From Platerodrilus igneus (taxonomy: Eukaryota; Arthropoda; Insecta; Coleoptera; Lycidae): a stretch of 64,000 bases of DNA. The notes beneath the pieces are model-generated. The model worked only from the letters and a program-made list of their open reading frames with translations, had not been told where the DNA came from and ran no database searches. The position numbers and the translations under genes are program-made. This document shows positions 11,661-21,747 of this stretch, piece after piece. Every line of letters begins with the position of its first letter. The stretch's first letter is position 1. Location: positions 5,284,501 to 5,348,500 of the forward strand of contig JARFIW010001215.1 of the NCBI GenBank assembly GCA_036346225.1. Reading direction: 5' to 3'.

Positions 11661-11771
11661 CGTAAAATTATTTACATTAAAATCCAAAAGTAATATCTTA
11701 TTTTCGTATGTGTCCTAGTATGGAACGATAGTAATATTATGTTTATATTATTCCAATTATAAATAAATTAA

Positions 11772-11854
11772 TTAATTTAACACACTTCTTGACCAGTTAT
11801 AATAATATTCTTCTTATTCCTGGAATTTGGTCATCAAATAACTTGACAAAAAAA
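11772..11854 (-). repeat. Upstream terminal direct repeat (pseudo-LTR) of the Penelope-like element
   Basis: Perfect match to 7365-7447. It lies about 120 bp upstream of the N-terminal coding region, which places it where the 5' pseudo-LTR should be. Confidence 0.9.
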
Positions 11855-12063
11855 TAAATTTTTTGGCTATACTCAGGTCATTGGTCCCTTGTTGCTTTTA
11901 CAGTTTAAGATATTTTAAAGAAAAACATAAAACAAAAATTTAATTCTTAAGTCTGAAGTAAACTCACTAGACTTTCTTATCTTCCGTAAAATGTCAAGAA
12001 GTTGATCCAAGGAAGAGCGGTGAATTTTCTCATTCAATGATGCAGTTTCTTCTTTAATCACAG

Positions 12064-13950
12064 GTTAGGTATCTAGATGAGTGTATAGGAGGTTTGGTAT
12101 TAAGTATTTCTTGGAGGAATCATGTAGAGGTATGGAAAAGTAAGTGACTAGGAATTTTAAATTGGGTAATGGTGAATATAGTTTGAATTGTAATGTTTGC
12201 TTGATTTTATTTCGGAGTTGGGTAAGTGTGGAGCAATGGTGTAATAGATGATCAAGAGTTTTTGGGAATTTTTGATGGTAGCATGGACATAACGAAGAGG
12301 AGATTAAATGGAAGTAATTTAGTTTAAGTGCAATTTGCCATGGCGAGTTAGAGATTGGACAGTTGTTTTGCTGGAGTTATGTATGTGAGCTGGTGTGTCG
12401 GTAGTAGTGGGGAATGTTTGGAAGGTGTATCTTCCATTTCGGACTGGGACCATGAAGTTTGCTAAAAGGCTCCATGTTTATATTATAAATATAAAACAAC
12501 TTCCAGTAACAAAAACCGGTTTCATAATGGATTGTTATGCATTCCACCCTCGGCGCAAAAACAAACTTCTGAATCCTAATTCTAAGTACTATGCATTTAA
12601 TACTGTTTACTTTGTACATATTACTTTACTTTATGTTGTGGTGGAATTAAAAATCGCTTGTTGAATTCCTACCATTTGGTAATAACAATAAACTCGATTT
12701 GATTTGTAAATATGGGACTTGATTTCTGAAGTAGGGACTGTACGACATGTGTCGAGGGATAATGTGTAATCCTGTAGTTGGATTGGACGTAGAAATTTTA
12801 GGTTATGCGTCTGCACGGCGTAGTATATATAACTGAATTTCTAAAGGGAAGATTTTTAGAATGGGGGGGGGGGGACGTATTAGGTAGAAGTGTATGATTG
12901 AGTTTAAAATACTGTGGGGGCAGGGAGTTGTAAGAGGATACCAAGAGTCGACCGCATAGTAGACGATAGGGATGATAATATTGTTCAGGATTAGCCTTCT
13001 TGTAAATGCAGCTAATTGAATGGATTTTGGTAAGGACTGTTAAATGTTGTACAGGATTAGTTTAGTTTGGGATCGGGTTTTCTGGATGTAGATAAGCATT
13101 TTTAAGCAGGTTTCTAGATAAATACCAAGGTAGGACACAAAGTCAGAGAAGATAAGGGGTGTTTTCAGAATATGGATTGTAGAACTGCGACGGGGGGGGG
13201 GGGTCGAGAAAACCTTATATAAGTAACATTTTGGATTTAGTAGGGAAAGAAGTTGTTTATTTAGAATTGATCATGTTTCAAGGATATTGGCAGTGGTTTG
13301 TAGTTCAAGACGGAAGTCGCAATGAATGAAGAACGTAATGTCATCTGCATAGGTGAAGATATCTATATTCAGTATGTTTAGGTCAAGGAGAGGGTTAATG
13401 GATAAATTCCTGAGGGTCGGTAATAGAACAGATCCTTGTGATGGATTTGTGCTAGAGAAAAAGTAATTTGTTCCTAGGGTAGCTGTACGGGAAGAAAAGT
13501 ATGATTGTATAATGTTATAGATGTTGGAAGGAAAGTTCAACGTTTTAAGTTGGTTAAGGATATTGGGTCACTAGAGGTAATCAATAGCGGAAAAAAATCC
13601 AGGAAGATTGTTAGGACATATTTGAATTGTGCAGATCTGACTTTGGAATTAAAGCGTGGATGGTTTGTTCTTTGTTCGGCGCTATGCCTTTGACGGAAAC
13701 CGTGTTGATTGTTGGACATCATAGATTTGTTTTTAATGCGGAATTGAAATTTATGCAAAATTAGCATTTCAAGAAGTTTACCGATGATTGGAAGTATGGC
13801 AATCGGTCTATAAGAGCGTGTGTCTTCAGGAAGTTTCGTGGCTTTCAGGATTAGGACGAGATTTGCATGTTTCAAGAAACATACTGGTTGTTAAGCATTT
13901 TCGGAATAAATTATAGATGGTTTGGTCCCAGCAATAGAATTTCTTATTAC
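12064..13950 (-). mobile_element. Non-LTR retrotransposon relic (reverse transcriptase plus C-terminal zinc motif)
   Basis: On the minus strand, 13875-13537 reads S-Y-R-P-I-A-I-L-P-I-I-G-K-L-L-E and N-N-Q-H-G-F-R, polymerase motifs of non-LTR elements. 13540-13271 follows with S-Q-G-S-V-L-L-P-T-L-R-N-L and Y-A-D-D, motifs B and C. Near 12300-12230 there is C-P-C-Y-H-Q-K-F-P-K-T-L-D-H-L-L-H-H-C, a zinc-binding motif seen near the C-terminus of R1/I-type elements, and the frame ends about 12064. The middle (12330-13270) is badly degraded. Two runs of twelve G lie at 12863-12874 and 13192-13203. The element is truncated at its 5' side near 13950. I/R1-type is my best guess on the clade. Confidence 0.75.
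13271..13875 (-). pseudogene. Reverse transcriptase fragment of the non-LTR relic
   Basis: Two adjoining frames overlap by a few bases at 13537-13540, indicating a single frameshift between motif 2 (F-R-Q-R) and the region before motif B. The catalytic Y-A-D-D is present in the second frame. Motif A (an Asp after the fingers) would lie at about 13570-13640 and is in the damaged stretch, where I read F-L-D-F-F. Part of the element at 12064-13950. Confidence 0.78.
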
Positions 13951-14379
13951 TGCCAATTATTTAAATTAGAACCTTAATTAAACTCTCTAACTAACAATTT
14001 TGCAGTGCATAGTGTAAATTTTATTAGATATACAAGACCAGGATATTACAATTTTTTGAAAGGTTAAGGATGTGTTCTAAATTGCTATAATAGACTGATT
14101 TAGATGATGACGAGTTAAAAAAGAACTGGTTTTTGTAAATTGACAATTTTGTGTGTGTACCTGTTTACAGAGTAATGTTATGATGCTTGTACTCAAATAG
14201 ATTTAGGTGACGCAGTGTGCTCAAAGTGGTGTTTACTTTGCTTACAGATATAGCTCGAGTGTATAAGGAACTCCATTCCACCAGGAGCCAGACTTAGTTA
14301 GGATCCTTTGAAACACTTGCCCAGATGACTATCACTAGACCAGACGAGCTGGCGCCCATAAATTTAAGACAAATTAAAA

Positions 14380-14625
14380 GCCTTTCACGGCGAATGTTAT
14401 TGCTAATGTAGCTTGAAATTGCACCTATTTAAGTTTTTAATTTTTCGAAAATTCTTTCATTTTCTACAGGAACCTACTCCCGTACCACTATAGATAACTT
14501 ATGTATTTAGAATTGTTACAGGATTTCCACCCCTTCTGACCAATTTCAAATTTATTAATTTAACGCTTTATTTACTCGCAACACGGCTAATAATTACCCT
14601 GAATTAGAACTTGTTTAATTTTAAG
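14380..14625 (+). repeat. Diverged direct repeat, copy 1
   Basis: This segment matches 15150-15370 in the same orientation through several blocks: AAAGCCTTTCA near the start, then a pyrimidine-rich stretch ending in CTACAG followed by a block with GTACCACTATAG, and later TTAACGCTTTATTTACTCG. Identity is patchy but in consistent order. Its nature is unknown. Confidence 0.55.
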
Positions 14626-15149
14626 TATGCTAGTGTGAGAAGTTGAAGTTAGAACATCGTTAACACGATTAATAAAGATATGCATGGTAATTTTTAAAGT
14701 AAGTTTTTACATGTGATGAACCAATTAACAAGTGAACAACAAGTTGATAATTTTAAGGAACTATAGAATTGCGGATTTTTAGGTAAGTGTTTTTATTCTT
14801 ATAGTAATTAATTAATATCATTAGAGGTTATGGTTCTGTTGATTTTTACTTGCACTTATTGATGAAAAAGGTGGAAGTAGAAAATAAATTTGTGATGGGA
14901 TATCCAATCATTCCAGAGATGAAATCGTATTTGGGGTCAGTCCCATTTTTTCTTACAATTTTCTTTGATTTCATCAAAATGTAATGTGTTTTTAAGGTAT
15001 TGTAGAAAATATATAGTATAACGTGATAAATTTAGAAAATCACTGGCAAAGAATACCTATATTGAATAACCGTTTTCCGTGTAGGGAAAATATTGAAAGC
15101 GTTTGCTGAGACAAGTCTGTTTGGCTCCCTTTAATTATGACAATAGAAA

Positions 15150-15370
15150 AAGCCTTTCAAGGTAAGCGATTATAGTATAGTAGTTGTTCGTATTTTAGCC
15201 ATTTCAAATGTTTATCTTTAGTATTTCTCTATAGGGACCCACTCTGGTACCACTGTAGTTAGCTGGTTCATCCTTAAAATTATTACGGGGTATTTGTCCC
15301 ATCAGGGTAAATCTAAATTAATAACGTAACGCTCATTATACTCGTAACAGTATTTTTGAAATGTTATTAA
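15150..15370 (+). repeat. Diverged direct repeat, copy 2
   Basis: Counterpart of 14380-14625, about 770 bp downstream. The matching blocks include AAAGCCTTTCA, a pyrimidine-rich stretch ending in CTATAG, GTACCACTGTAG and GTAACGCTCATTATACTCG. No open frame is shared, so homology at DNA level is the only evidence. Confidence 0.55.
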
Positions 15371-15379
15371 GTAGGGGAG

Positions 15380-16210
15380 TTTATCCCGTACATCTTAAAC
15401 AACGTTTAATGCCAAATGTTGGTTAAACATAGCTTTGTACCGTTCTGTAAACTGAGATTAAATGCATCTAAATCAATGTTAAATTAAACTGTCAATTTTG
15501 GGGGTTTATTAATTTAAGCCTAGTTTAAAGTCTAGTTTCATGTTCATAACCCTACTTTTTCTGTATCCTCGCTTAATAATTGCAATTGATAGAATCTTGT
15601 TCAAAAGTGATTTTTCGTATTTTTTTTTTAATTAAAAAAAAGGTTTTAAACATTTAGCTCCTCGTAAATGCCATTTGACAAAAGTGCATTAAAATTCTTT
15701 GCAATATTTAACCATGACGCAATTTTTTCTCTTGAGGTGATCTAATAAAAATTTTATTTTCCAGAATGTCTTTGTACTCGACGCAAACATTGATAATTAA
15801 AACTTTTTCATCGTTTGTAAAATTTGAAGTTCTAGATCAATTTTTATGAATGTCATCTAAGTCCACTGTAATTGCTCCGTATATAAATAAAATTATATAA
15901 AAAATCAAACTGGATCTCAAAACCGTATTTGATAATATGAAAATAGTTAGCAACTAGAAAACCTATACCATGTTGTCATATGTTGCTGGTGTCTTAGTTA
16001 ACTGAGGACAAACCAAATACCTTGCTAATCAACAGAAATTTAATCGAGGTGTAAAATAAAACCTCGATTAGTTAATCGTCGTTTAAAATAAATACGGTAC
16101 TTAACTAACGGCACTTACAAACGAATGATAATAACGGTCGTTAATGTGTGATACCGCACATTTAAAACCAAACACTGTAAGCTTTTGATTAGTAGACACA
16201 TTTATTTATA
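15380..16210. other. AT-rich stretch without a recognisable gene
   Basis: Nothing coding or repetitive was recognised. A short inverted pair around 16030-16075 (CCTCGATTA and TAATCGAGG type) is the only visible structure. Confidence 0.4.
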
Positions 16211-16468
16211 ACCCATTCTTTTCAAGTTTCGCTTCGATTCTACACAAAGACAAGCAGTTTATTTGATTTTTGTGGAAATCCTAGTGTGCGCAAAATTCTG
16301 TATCTAATTTTTAAAACGCGCGAACTTCCAAAAAGTAGAACCCATTCTTTTCAAGTTTCGCTTCAATTCTACACAAAGTCAAGCAGTTTATTTGATTTTT
16401 GTAGAAATCCTAGTATGCGCAAAATTTTGTATTTAGTTTTTGAAATGCACGAATTTCCGAGAAGTTTT
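16211..16468 (+). repeat. 129-bp tandem duplication upstream of PDRG1
   Basis: Unit 1 (16211-16339) and unit 2 (16340-16468) begin with ACCCATTCTTTTCAAG and match along their length with scattered substitutions. The period is a multiple of three, so a short frame starting M-R-K-I-L-Y-L at 16286 recurs in frame at 16415. The block ends about 160 bp before the PDRG1 start codon and may be part of its promoter or 5' leader. Confidence 0.9.
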
Positions 16469-16628
16469 CATTTTGTATAAGCTGTATCTTCAATATAAAG
16501 CCATTTCCATATTCACGCTGTTGTTATTTAGCCACAACATTAGTAACCATAACCATAGATATGTTCTTTATCTGTACCATAACCTAACAATCCTGTCGAA
16601 CCAAGTTCAGAAGCATCTTAACTTAAAA

Positions 16629-17078
16629 ATGCAGCATCAAAGCCATGAAATGAATAAAAGCCTCAAGTATTTAATAGAAGTAGAAACCTTGGCACAAGAT
16701 ATATTAACATTAAAGGAAACTAAACTAGAACTAGCAAATACACAAAATAAACTTCAAGAATCGTTGCGGGCGCTTCAAAAGTCTGACGAAAAGCGATCAT
16801 TCTTAAAACTGGGTTTAATTTTTATTCAATATTCTACAGATAAATGCATAAAGATCATAGAAGAAGGTAAAAAAGCTATCATTTTTACTTTAATAATTTT
16901 TATTTCGATAGAAATTGCTGCGGCAAAGGAGGAATATGAATCTGTTTCGGAGAAAATACGAGAAAAGGTTTTAAAAAAGCGTGATCTTGAATACGAACCA
17001 GCAATAAAGGGTGTAAGTTTAAAGCCCCTAAGTTACAACGAAGCTGAAGGTTTATTAAAAGCATTTGGAGTTAAGTAA
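16629..17078 (+). CDS. PDRG1: PDRG1 orthologue, prefoldin-like subunit
   Basis: This is the only gene in the window that looks intact. PDRG1 (p53 and DNA damage-regulated protein 1) is a small prefoldin-like protein found in the R2TP/prefoldin-like chaperone complex that helps assemble RNA polymerases and other complexes. Start at 16629 gives a protein whose beginning, M-N-K-S-L-K-Y-L-I-E-V-E, fits the family. Residues up to L-R-A-L-Q-K form a coiled-coil helix, and the end reads E-P-A-I-K-G-V-S-L-K-P-L, the conserved C-terminal signature. A 45-nt segment, 16867-16911, has GT...AG ends and would insert 15 hydrophobic residues. Splicing it out gives 134 residues, close to the human 133, and lines up the C-terminal half without gaps. 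Exons are thus 16629-16866 and 16912-17078. The reading frame also stays open upstream to 16440, but nothing there resembles the family. Confidence 0.9.
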   Translation: MQHQSHEMNKSLKYLIEVETLAQDILTLKETKLELANTQNKLQESLRALQKSDEKRSFLKLGLIFIQYSTDKCIKIIEEGKKAIIFTLIIFISIEIAAAKEEYESVSEKIREKVLKKRDLEYEPAIKGVSLKPLSYNEAEGLLKAFGVK

Positions 17079-17664
17079 TTTTGTATGGGATTTTGAAATT
17101 TGTGCTTAGGATGCGTCATCAAATCAAGAAACATTTCAGGATGGTGTTGAGTTGCTTGTGACATCTTTAACTAAGTAGTAGTAGTTATTTATTTAAATGT
17201 ATGAAAATACATGTTTAGACATTGGATTACTAAAAAAAAACAACAAAAGGATAGACTATGACCACAAAAAAGGAAAAAAGGCTAGTATTACACACAAATT
17301 ACATTCGCTTATACTAAGTGAAATATTAAGAATGTAAACGTGTTGAAAATATACAGGGAACAAGTAAATTTACTATTAATATATAAATTTATTTTAAAAT
17401 TGTTTAATGTACAGAGGTTTCAAATCATGTTTATTATTATAGTTAATCGGAGTTTATTAGACAGTTTCGTATTTCCGAACTAATTTTAAACGATATAGTG
17501 AATACCTTATTTTCATTATAATTTGCACATTAAATTTTAATAATTTATTGATAATTCCCAAATTTGTGTATAGTGAAATTTTTATCTGTTGTGAACTGGT
17601 GTGAGGCGTTTTACACCACAATATGGCAATAGCTTAATCCAATCTGTTAAAGTACAAACACTAA
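17079..17664. other. Downstream region of PDRG1, no gene recognised
   Basis: AT-rich. Presumably holds the PDRG1 3' untranslated region, but I saw no canonical AATAAA close to the stop codon. Confidence 0.4.
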
Positions 17665-17684
17665 TCATCATCATTTTGTTTTCG

Positions 17685-17805
17685 ACGGTTTGACGCAGCT
17701 TAACTTCTTTTCTATTCTGTGCTAATCTAAAAAGTTCTACATACCCTTCTCAACCTAAATTTCTAATAATTTGACTAATGTAGCTTGGTCTTCCTATACT
17801 CTAAC
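17685..17805 (-). pseudogene. Second, degenerate copy of the RTE C-terminal coding segment in the 3' tail
   Basis: On the minus strand this reads the same S-x-I-S-Q-I-I-R-N-L-G and F-R-L-A-Q-N-R-K-E series as the true C-terminus at 18179-18300, diverged and without an upstream frame. Copy B has the same second segment at 63441-63562. See findings. Confidence 0.8.
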
Positions 17806-17936
17806 TGTAATTTTCTTATTTACCTGGCTCTACTTAGATATTAGCTACCTGATGGTTGTTAAAGAACTCCATGTTTACATGATTCCCATTTATAACGAAA
17901 TGAAATATTACCTGGTTATCTCCTCCAAAAAAGGGA

Positions 17937-18123
17937 AAGTGTTAAATTATATGTTATGATAAGGCTTAAGCAATGAATCATTGCAAACATGCCAGACCGC
18001 TACCTAATTGTGAGTTATGTCATGGAGACGTTTATTAAGTTATATGTTATGGTAAGGCTAAAGCAACGAATCGCTACCAACATGCCAGACCGCTAACTAA
18101 TTGTGAGTTACGTCATGGTGACA
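17937..18123 (-). repeat. Two tandem units in the 3' tail of RTE copy A
   Basis: Two direct units of about 92 bp, each with TTATATGTTATG...AAGGCT...GCCAGACCGCTA...TAATTGTGAGTTA. The same tandem pair is present in copy B at 63101-63284, so it is a family feature and not a private duplication. Confidence 0.9.
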
Positions 18124-18178
18124 TTTAGTTAGCTGATTTTTATTTATTTATTATTTTTTGTTTTGTTTTCGAATTTAC

Positions 18179-21100
18179 TTAAGGTCGGTTTAATGTAGCT
18201 CTAAATCCTTTTCTATTCTGAGCTAGTCTAAAAAGGCCTACATCCACTTCACAACCTAAATCTCTAATAATTTGACTAATATAGCTTTGTCTAGGTCTTC
18301 CTACTCTATTTTTATTTGGTAGTCTATAATCTAAAACCATACTAAATAGTCCCTCATGTCTTAACTGGTGCCCTATCATTCTCTCCTGATCTTCAATTGT
18401 TTCCACATACAGGGTTCTTCACCTATCCTTCTATAAACTTCCTCATTTGTTACTCTATCTGTCCAACTAATGTTTAACATTCTCCTATAATACCAAGTTT
18501 CAAAAGCTTCTATCTTTTTCTTATCTACCTCTTTAATTGTCCAAGTCTCACTACAATAGAACGCTCCATACGTACGACTTTAAGAAACTTTTTCTATTAT
18601 CTAAATTAATACTATTAGCTATTAGTAAGTTGTTTTTTTAAAAAAACATTTTTCTAGCTCGAGCTATTCTAGCTACTATATCCCTTCTGCTACGTCCGTC
18701 CTTTGTAATTATACTACCTAAGTAGCAAAATTCATCTACTTCCTCTAACTCGGTATTACCTATTTTTAATATTGGTTTAGAACTAGGCTGTAACTCACTT
18801 GTCATTATCTTTGTCTTTCCTGAGTTAATTCTCATACTATAGTTACTCTGTAGTATCTCATCTAAAATATTTAAAAACTCTCCTAACTCTTCTAGATTCT
18901 GCTATAATGGCTATATCATCTGCAAAACGCAACATGTCTATTTTCTGTCCCTGTACACTAAGACCTATCTCTTTTCTCTCTCTAGCTAAGTTTAAAGCTT
19001 CCTCAATATAAACATTAAAAATCAAGGGAGATAATATACTGCCCTGTCTAACACCATTTCTAATCTTAGCTTCCTTTTGTATTTCATCAAATCTAATTAC
19101 TATGCTTTGGTTTTTATGTCGACTGTAAATAATTTTTCTATTCCAATGAGAGATTCTTATTTTTCGCAAAACCCTGTGTTACAGGCGGAAAAGCTACTAA
19201 GTATATATTTTTCAGTAAAATTATAAAATGGGGGCGGCCTGTAAAACAAAAATTAAAGAGGGGTCACCGGCACTAGCTAGCGGAAGGTCGTGGATCATAT
19301 AGAGGGTTAAAATTTTGCAGAAAGGCTAAATTAATATATAATATATTACAAAAAAATTTGGCACTTACCTTTCATAAATATTGTGGCTTAATGACAATTA
19401 CCAAGGGCGCCAGATAAGTCGAGAATGTCCAAATGTTCATGCAAAACCTTGAGAGACTTGTCATCCCAAGGAGGACAATTGTTTCTTTTAATCAATTCCT
19501 AACTTTTTGACTACTTATGCAACTTTCATGATCAAAAAAATAAAAAACTATTGACTTAATCAAAGGCAAACAAAAGCTATTTAATTAACAGAGCAATAAA
19601 CGTGAACCTCTTACATTCGGAAATTCATTGATTTTAATTTAGAAATTTAGATAATTTTACGTACATAAGTAATTCCCAAACATTTTATATGGAAGGAAAC
19701 ATACTATAAATTTTACACTAAATTAATCCTACGGTTTATGGCCAAAACGTCCTAACAAATGAATTAACTAAAAATTGGTCATGCTAACTTAACTATAAAA
19801 ACTTACTAAAAATCGTCCATTGTTTGATGGCTTGCCTTCCAACGCAGAACAGCTCTTAAATTGGGGGAGAGAATCTCGCTTGTTGCTCTTGTTTCTTGCA
19901 GTTATAAAATAATTGAATGGCACACGAACCCGGCAGGATCTTGTTGATAATTTAACTTAACTTGTGCATCACACGCATACAAGCTTTTTATTCTTTACTT
20001 TATATCACTGATAAATCCGCAAACACACAGGCGTAACCCTCGCGAACTGGAAGAGTTAATTACTCCTTTCCAATTTCACTATTGTGATACTAAGTGCAAT
20101 ATCATATCTGTGTTGCCGGAGAACGCTACCCGTGAACATCTCTGACTTTCTACCTTTTTACAACAAACAACCCCATTGGAATCTCCGTCTTTTGGCTAAA
20201 GCTTTAAATTATATAGATTAAATCCTACTCTAACCATTGTTTACGTCATATTTCTGCTATCCAATGACTTAACAGAACCTCTCAAAAACAAGATTTTAGA
20301 AACTAACTACAACCCCTTTCAAAATGATGGTCACGGATAGCAATTATTTTTCTAATGGTATAACTATGTTGTATCTTCTTGGAATTTTTAATTACTGAAT
20401 TGTGGACCATACCTGTTGGCAACAGTGGTCTGCCATTAACAAAAGACCGGTTAACTAATTTGAGCCGAAATGGATTTTAAATACAATGTATGTCTCCAGA
20501 CTACTTAAAATTACTTGCAATCTTTGAACAAATCAAATTGGAAATAGTTTGGCTATTTATAATGTTCGTTTTCTATAACCCGCTGTCAATCAACAAAATA
20601 TTAAGAAGATTAAGTTTTACAACTGAAAATTGCTTTTCTTTGTTTACGCTAAAAGGTAATATTCCATTTAATTTTATCAGATTTGTCAATCTATAACCGA
20701 CATAAGCTTTAAAAGGGTTTTGTATTCGGATTTGCAAGGTAGGACCATTAAATTATGATGACTTCCGCTGGAATTTATAATATTTAAGCCTAAAGCTATT
20801 TCTAAACCTGGTCTTTATTATAAGGGATACTAACTAAAATATAGAACTAATTTATTATGGAATTTTTCCTATAAGTTATGCAAGTTATTGAAATTTAATT
20901 AATTAATTAATCTGTTTATTAGTTAACATTACAAAATAATGTTGCACCTGAACATAACAATCCAATTAACCCTATCAAATGCTTTTTCTAAATCTAGAAA
21001 TGCGAAACGAGTCTTTTTATTTTTTGTAACCTTTTTTCGATAAATACCCTAATCATTAGTATCGGTTCTCTAGTCCCTCTGTCTTTACGAAAACCACATT

Positions 21101-21747
21101 GGTCTTCGCCTAAATAATTCTCAATCAAAGCTTCTACTCTATTTTTAATTATTATTGTTAGTATTTTGGAAGCGTGGGAAGTTAAACTAATCGTTCTAAA
21201 ATTCTCACACCTATCAGCTCCTGATTTTTTTGGGATTGGGATAATATTTTACTAGTTCATATAGTGTGTCTAAAGTTTTCCGACTTGCATATTTTATTCA
21301 TTCTGCGGGTATATCTACTATCCCCGGCACTTTTTTTAGTTTAAGATCCCTAACAGCTCTATCAAATTCCTCTCTTAATATTGAAACTCTATTTGTACAT
21401 CCTCTTCTTGGTCGTTCTCTAACTCATCCATATCCTCTCCCTTATATAAATCTTCTAAATATCTTTTCCGTCTATCTGCTACATCAACTTTATTTATTAG
21501 ACGCTCATTATTCTTATCTTTAATACCATTATATTTTTCCTATCTTCCCCGAAAAACTTTTTAACTGCCCTGTAAGCCCTATCTGTCTTACCTACTCTCA
21601 AATCATCTTGTATTCCTTTACAATTCTTCTCCTTCCATTTATTTCTAGCTTTTCTTCACTCATGTATCTTATTTCTATCTCTATTATATTTTTGCTTACT
21701 TTCACTATCCAATTCTCTGAAAGGTTTAAGCTTTCTTCTATTCTCTA
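18179..21747 (-). pseudogene. Reverse transcriptase part of RTE copy A, split by an insertion
   Basis: The segment 21747-20951 encodes the linker and fingers with many frame breaks. The polymerase then stops in the codons after F-L-D-L-E-K-A-F-D-R-V-N-W (motif A, RC of about 20955-20995) at the insertion 19177-20946. It resumes at 19176 and contains N-G-V-R-Q-G-S-I-L-S-P-L-I-F-N (motif B), F-A-D-D-I-A (motif C), M-R-I-N-S-G-K-T-K and L-E-E-V-D-E-F-C-Y-L-G-S-I (thumb). The C-terminal frame 18406-18179 has G-H-Q-L-R-H-E-G-L-F and N-R-V-G-R-P-R-Q-S-Y, a segment repeatedly seen at the end of insect RTE-like proteins. Confidence 0.87.
19177..20946. mobile_element. LTR-like insertion (possible solo LTR) with CCTG target duplication
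   Basis: Comparison with copy B shows that RTE copy A is uninterrupted apart from this 1770-bp block. The block starts TGTTACAGGCGG and ends ATAATGTTGCA, with TG and CA at its ends, and is flanked by CCTG at 19173-19176 and 20947-20950. TG...CA ends and a 4-bp target duplication are typical of LTR retrotransposons. No polyprotein is coded inside, so a solo LTR is the simplest reading. The right end carries a small hairpin, AACATTA...TAATGTT. A length of 1.8 kb is long for an insect LTR, so a non-autonomous element cannot be ruled out. Confidence 0.72.

Larger units (their letters stand above)
7365..11854 (-). mobile_element. Penelope-like retroelement, interrupted by a mariner-type transposon
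   Basis: The minus strand encodes a Penelope-type reverse transcriptase followed by a GIY-YIG endonuclease, the diagnostic domain pair of this class. The unit is bounded by identical 83-bp direct repeats (7365-7447 and 11772-11854), as expected for the pseudo-LTRs of Penelope-like elements. Removing the 1312-bp mariner insertion and one TA leaves about 3.2 kb, a normal length for the class. Coding order on the minus strand: N-terminal region (11651-11165), linker and polymerase (9852-8670), GIY-YIG region (8662-7925), then about 480 bp of 3' untranslated sequence. Frameshifts make it inactive. Confidence 0.9.

Noticed and set aside
16286..16480. Small protein beginning M-R-K-I-L-Y-L upstream of PDRG1
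   Set aside because: The frame is open because a 129-bp unit (a multiple of three) is duplicated. There is no family resemblance, so I keep it only as a possible upstream frame.
20490..20696. 68-codon frame inside the LTR-like block
   Set aside because: No motif, AT-driven composition, inside a non-coding insertion.
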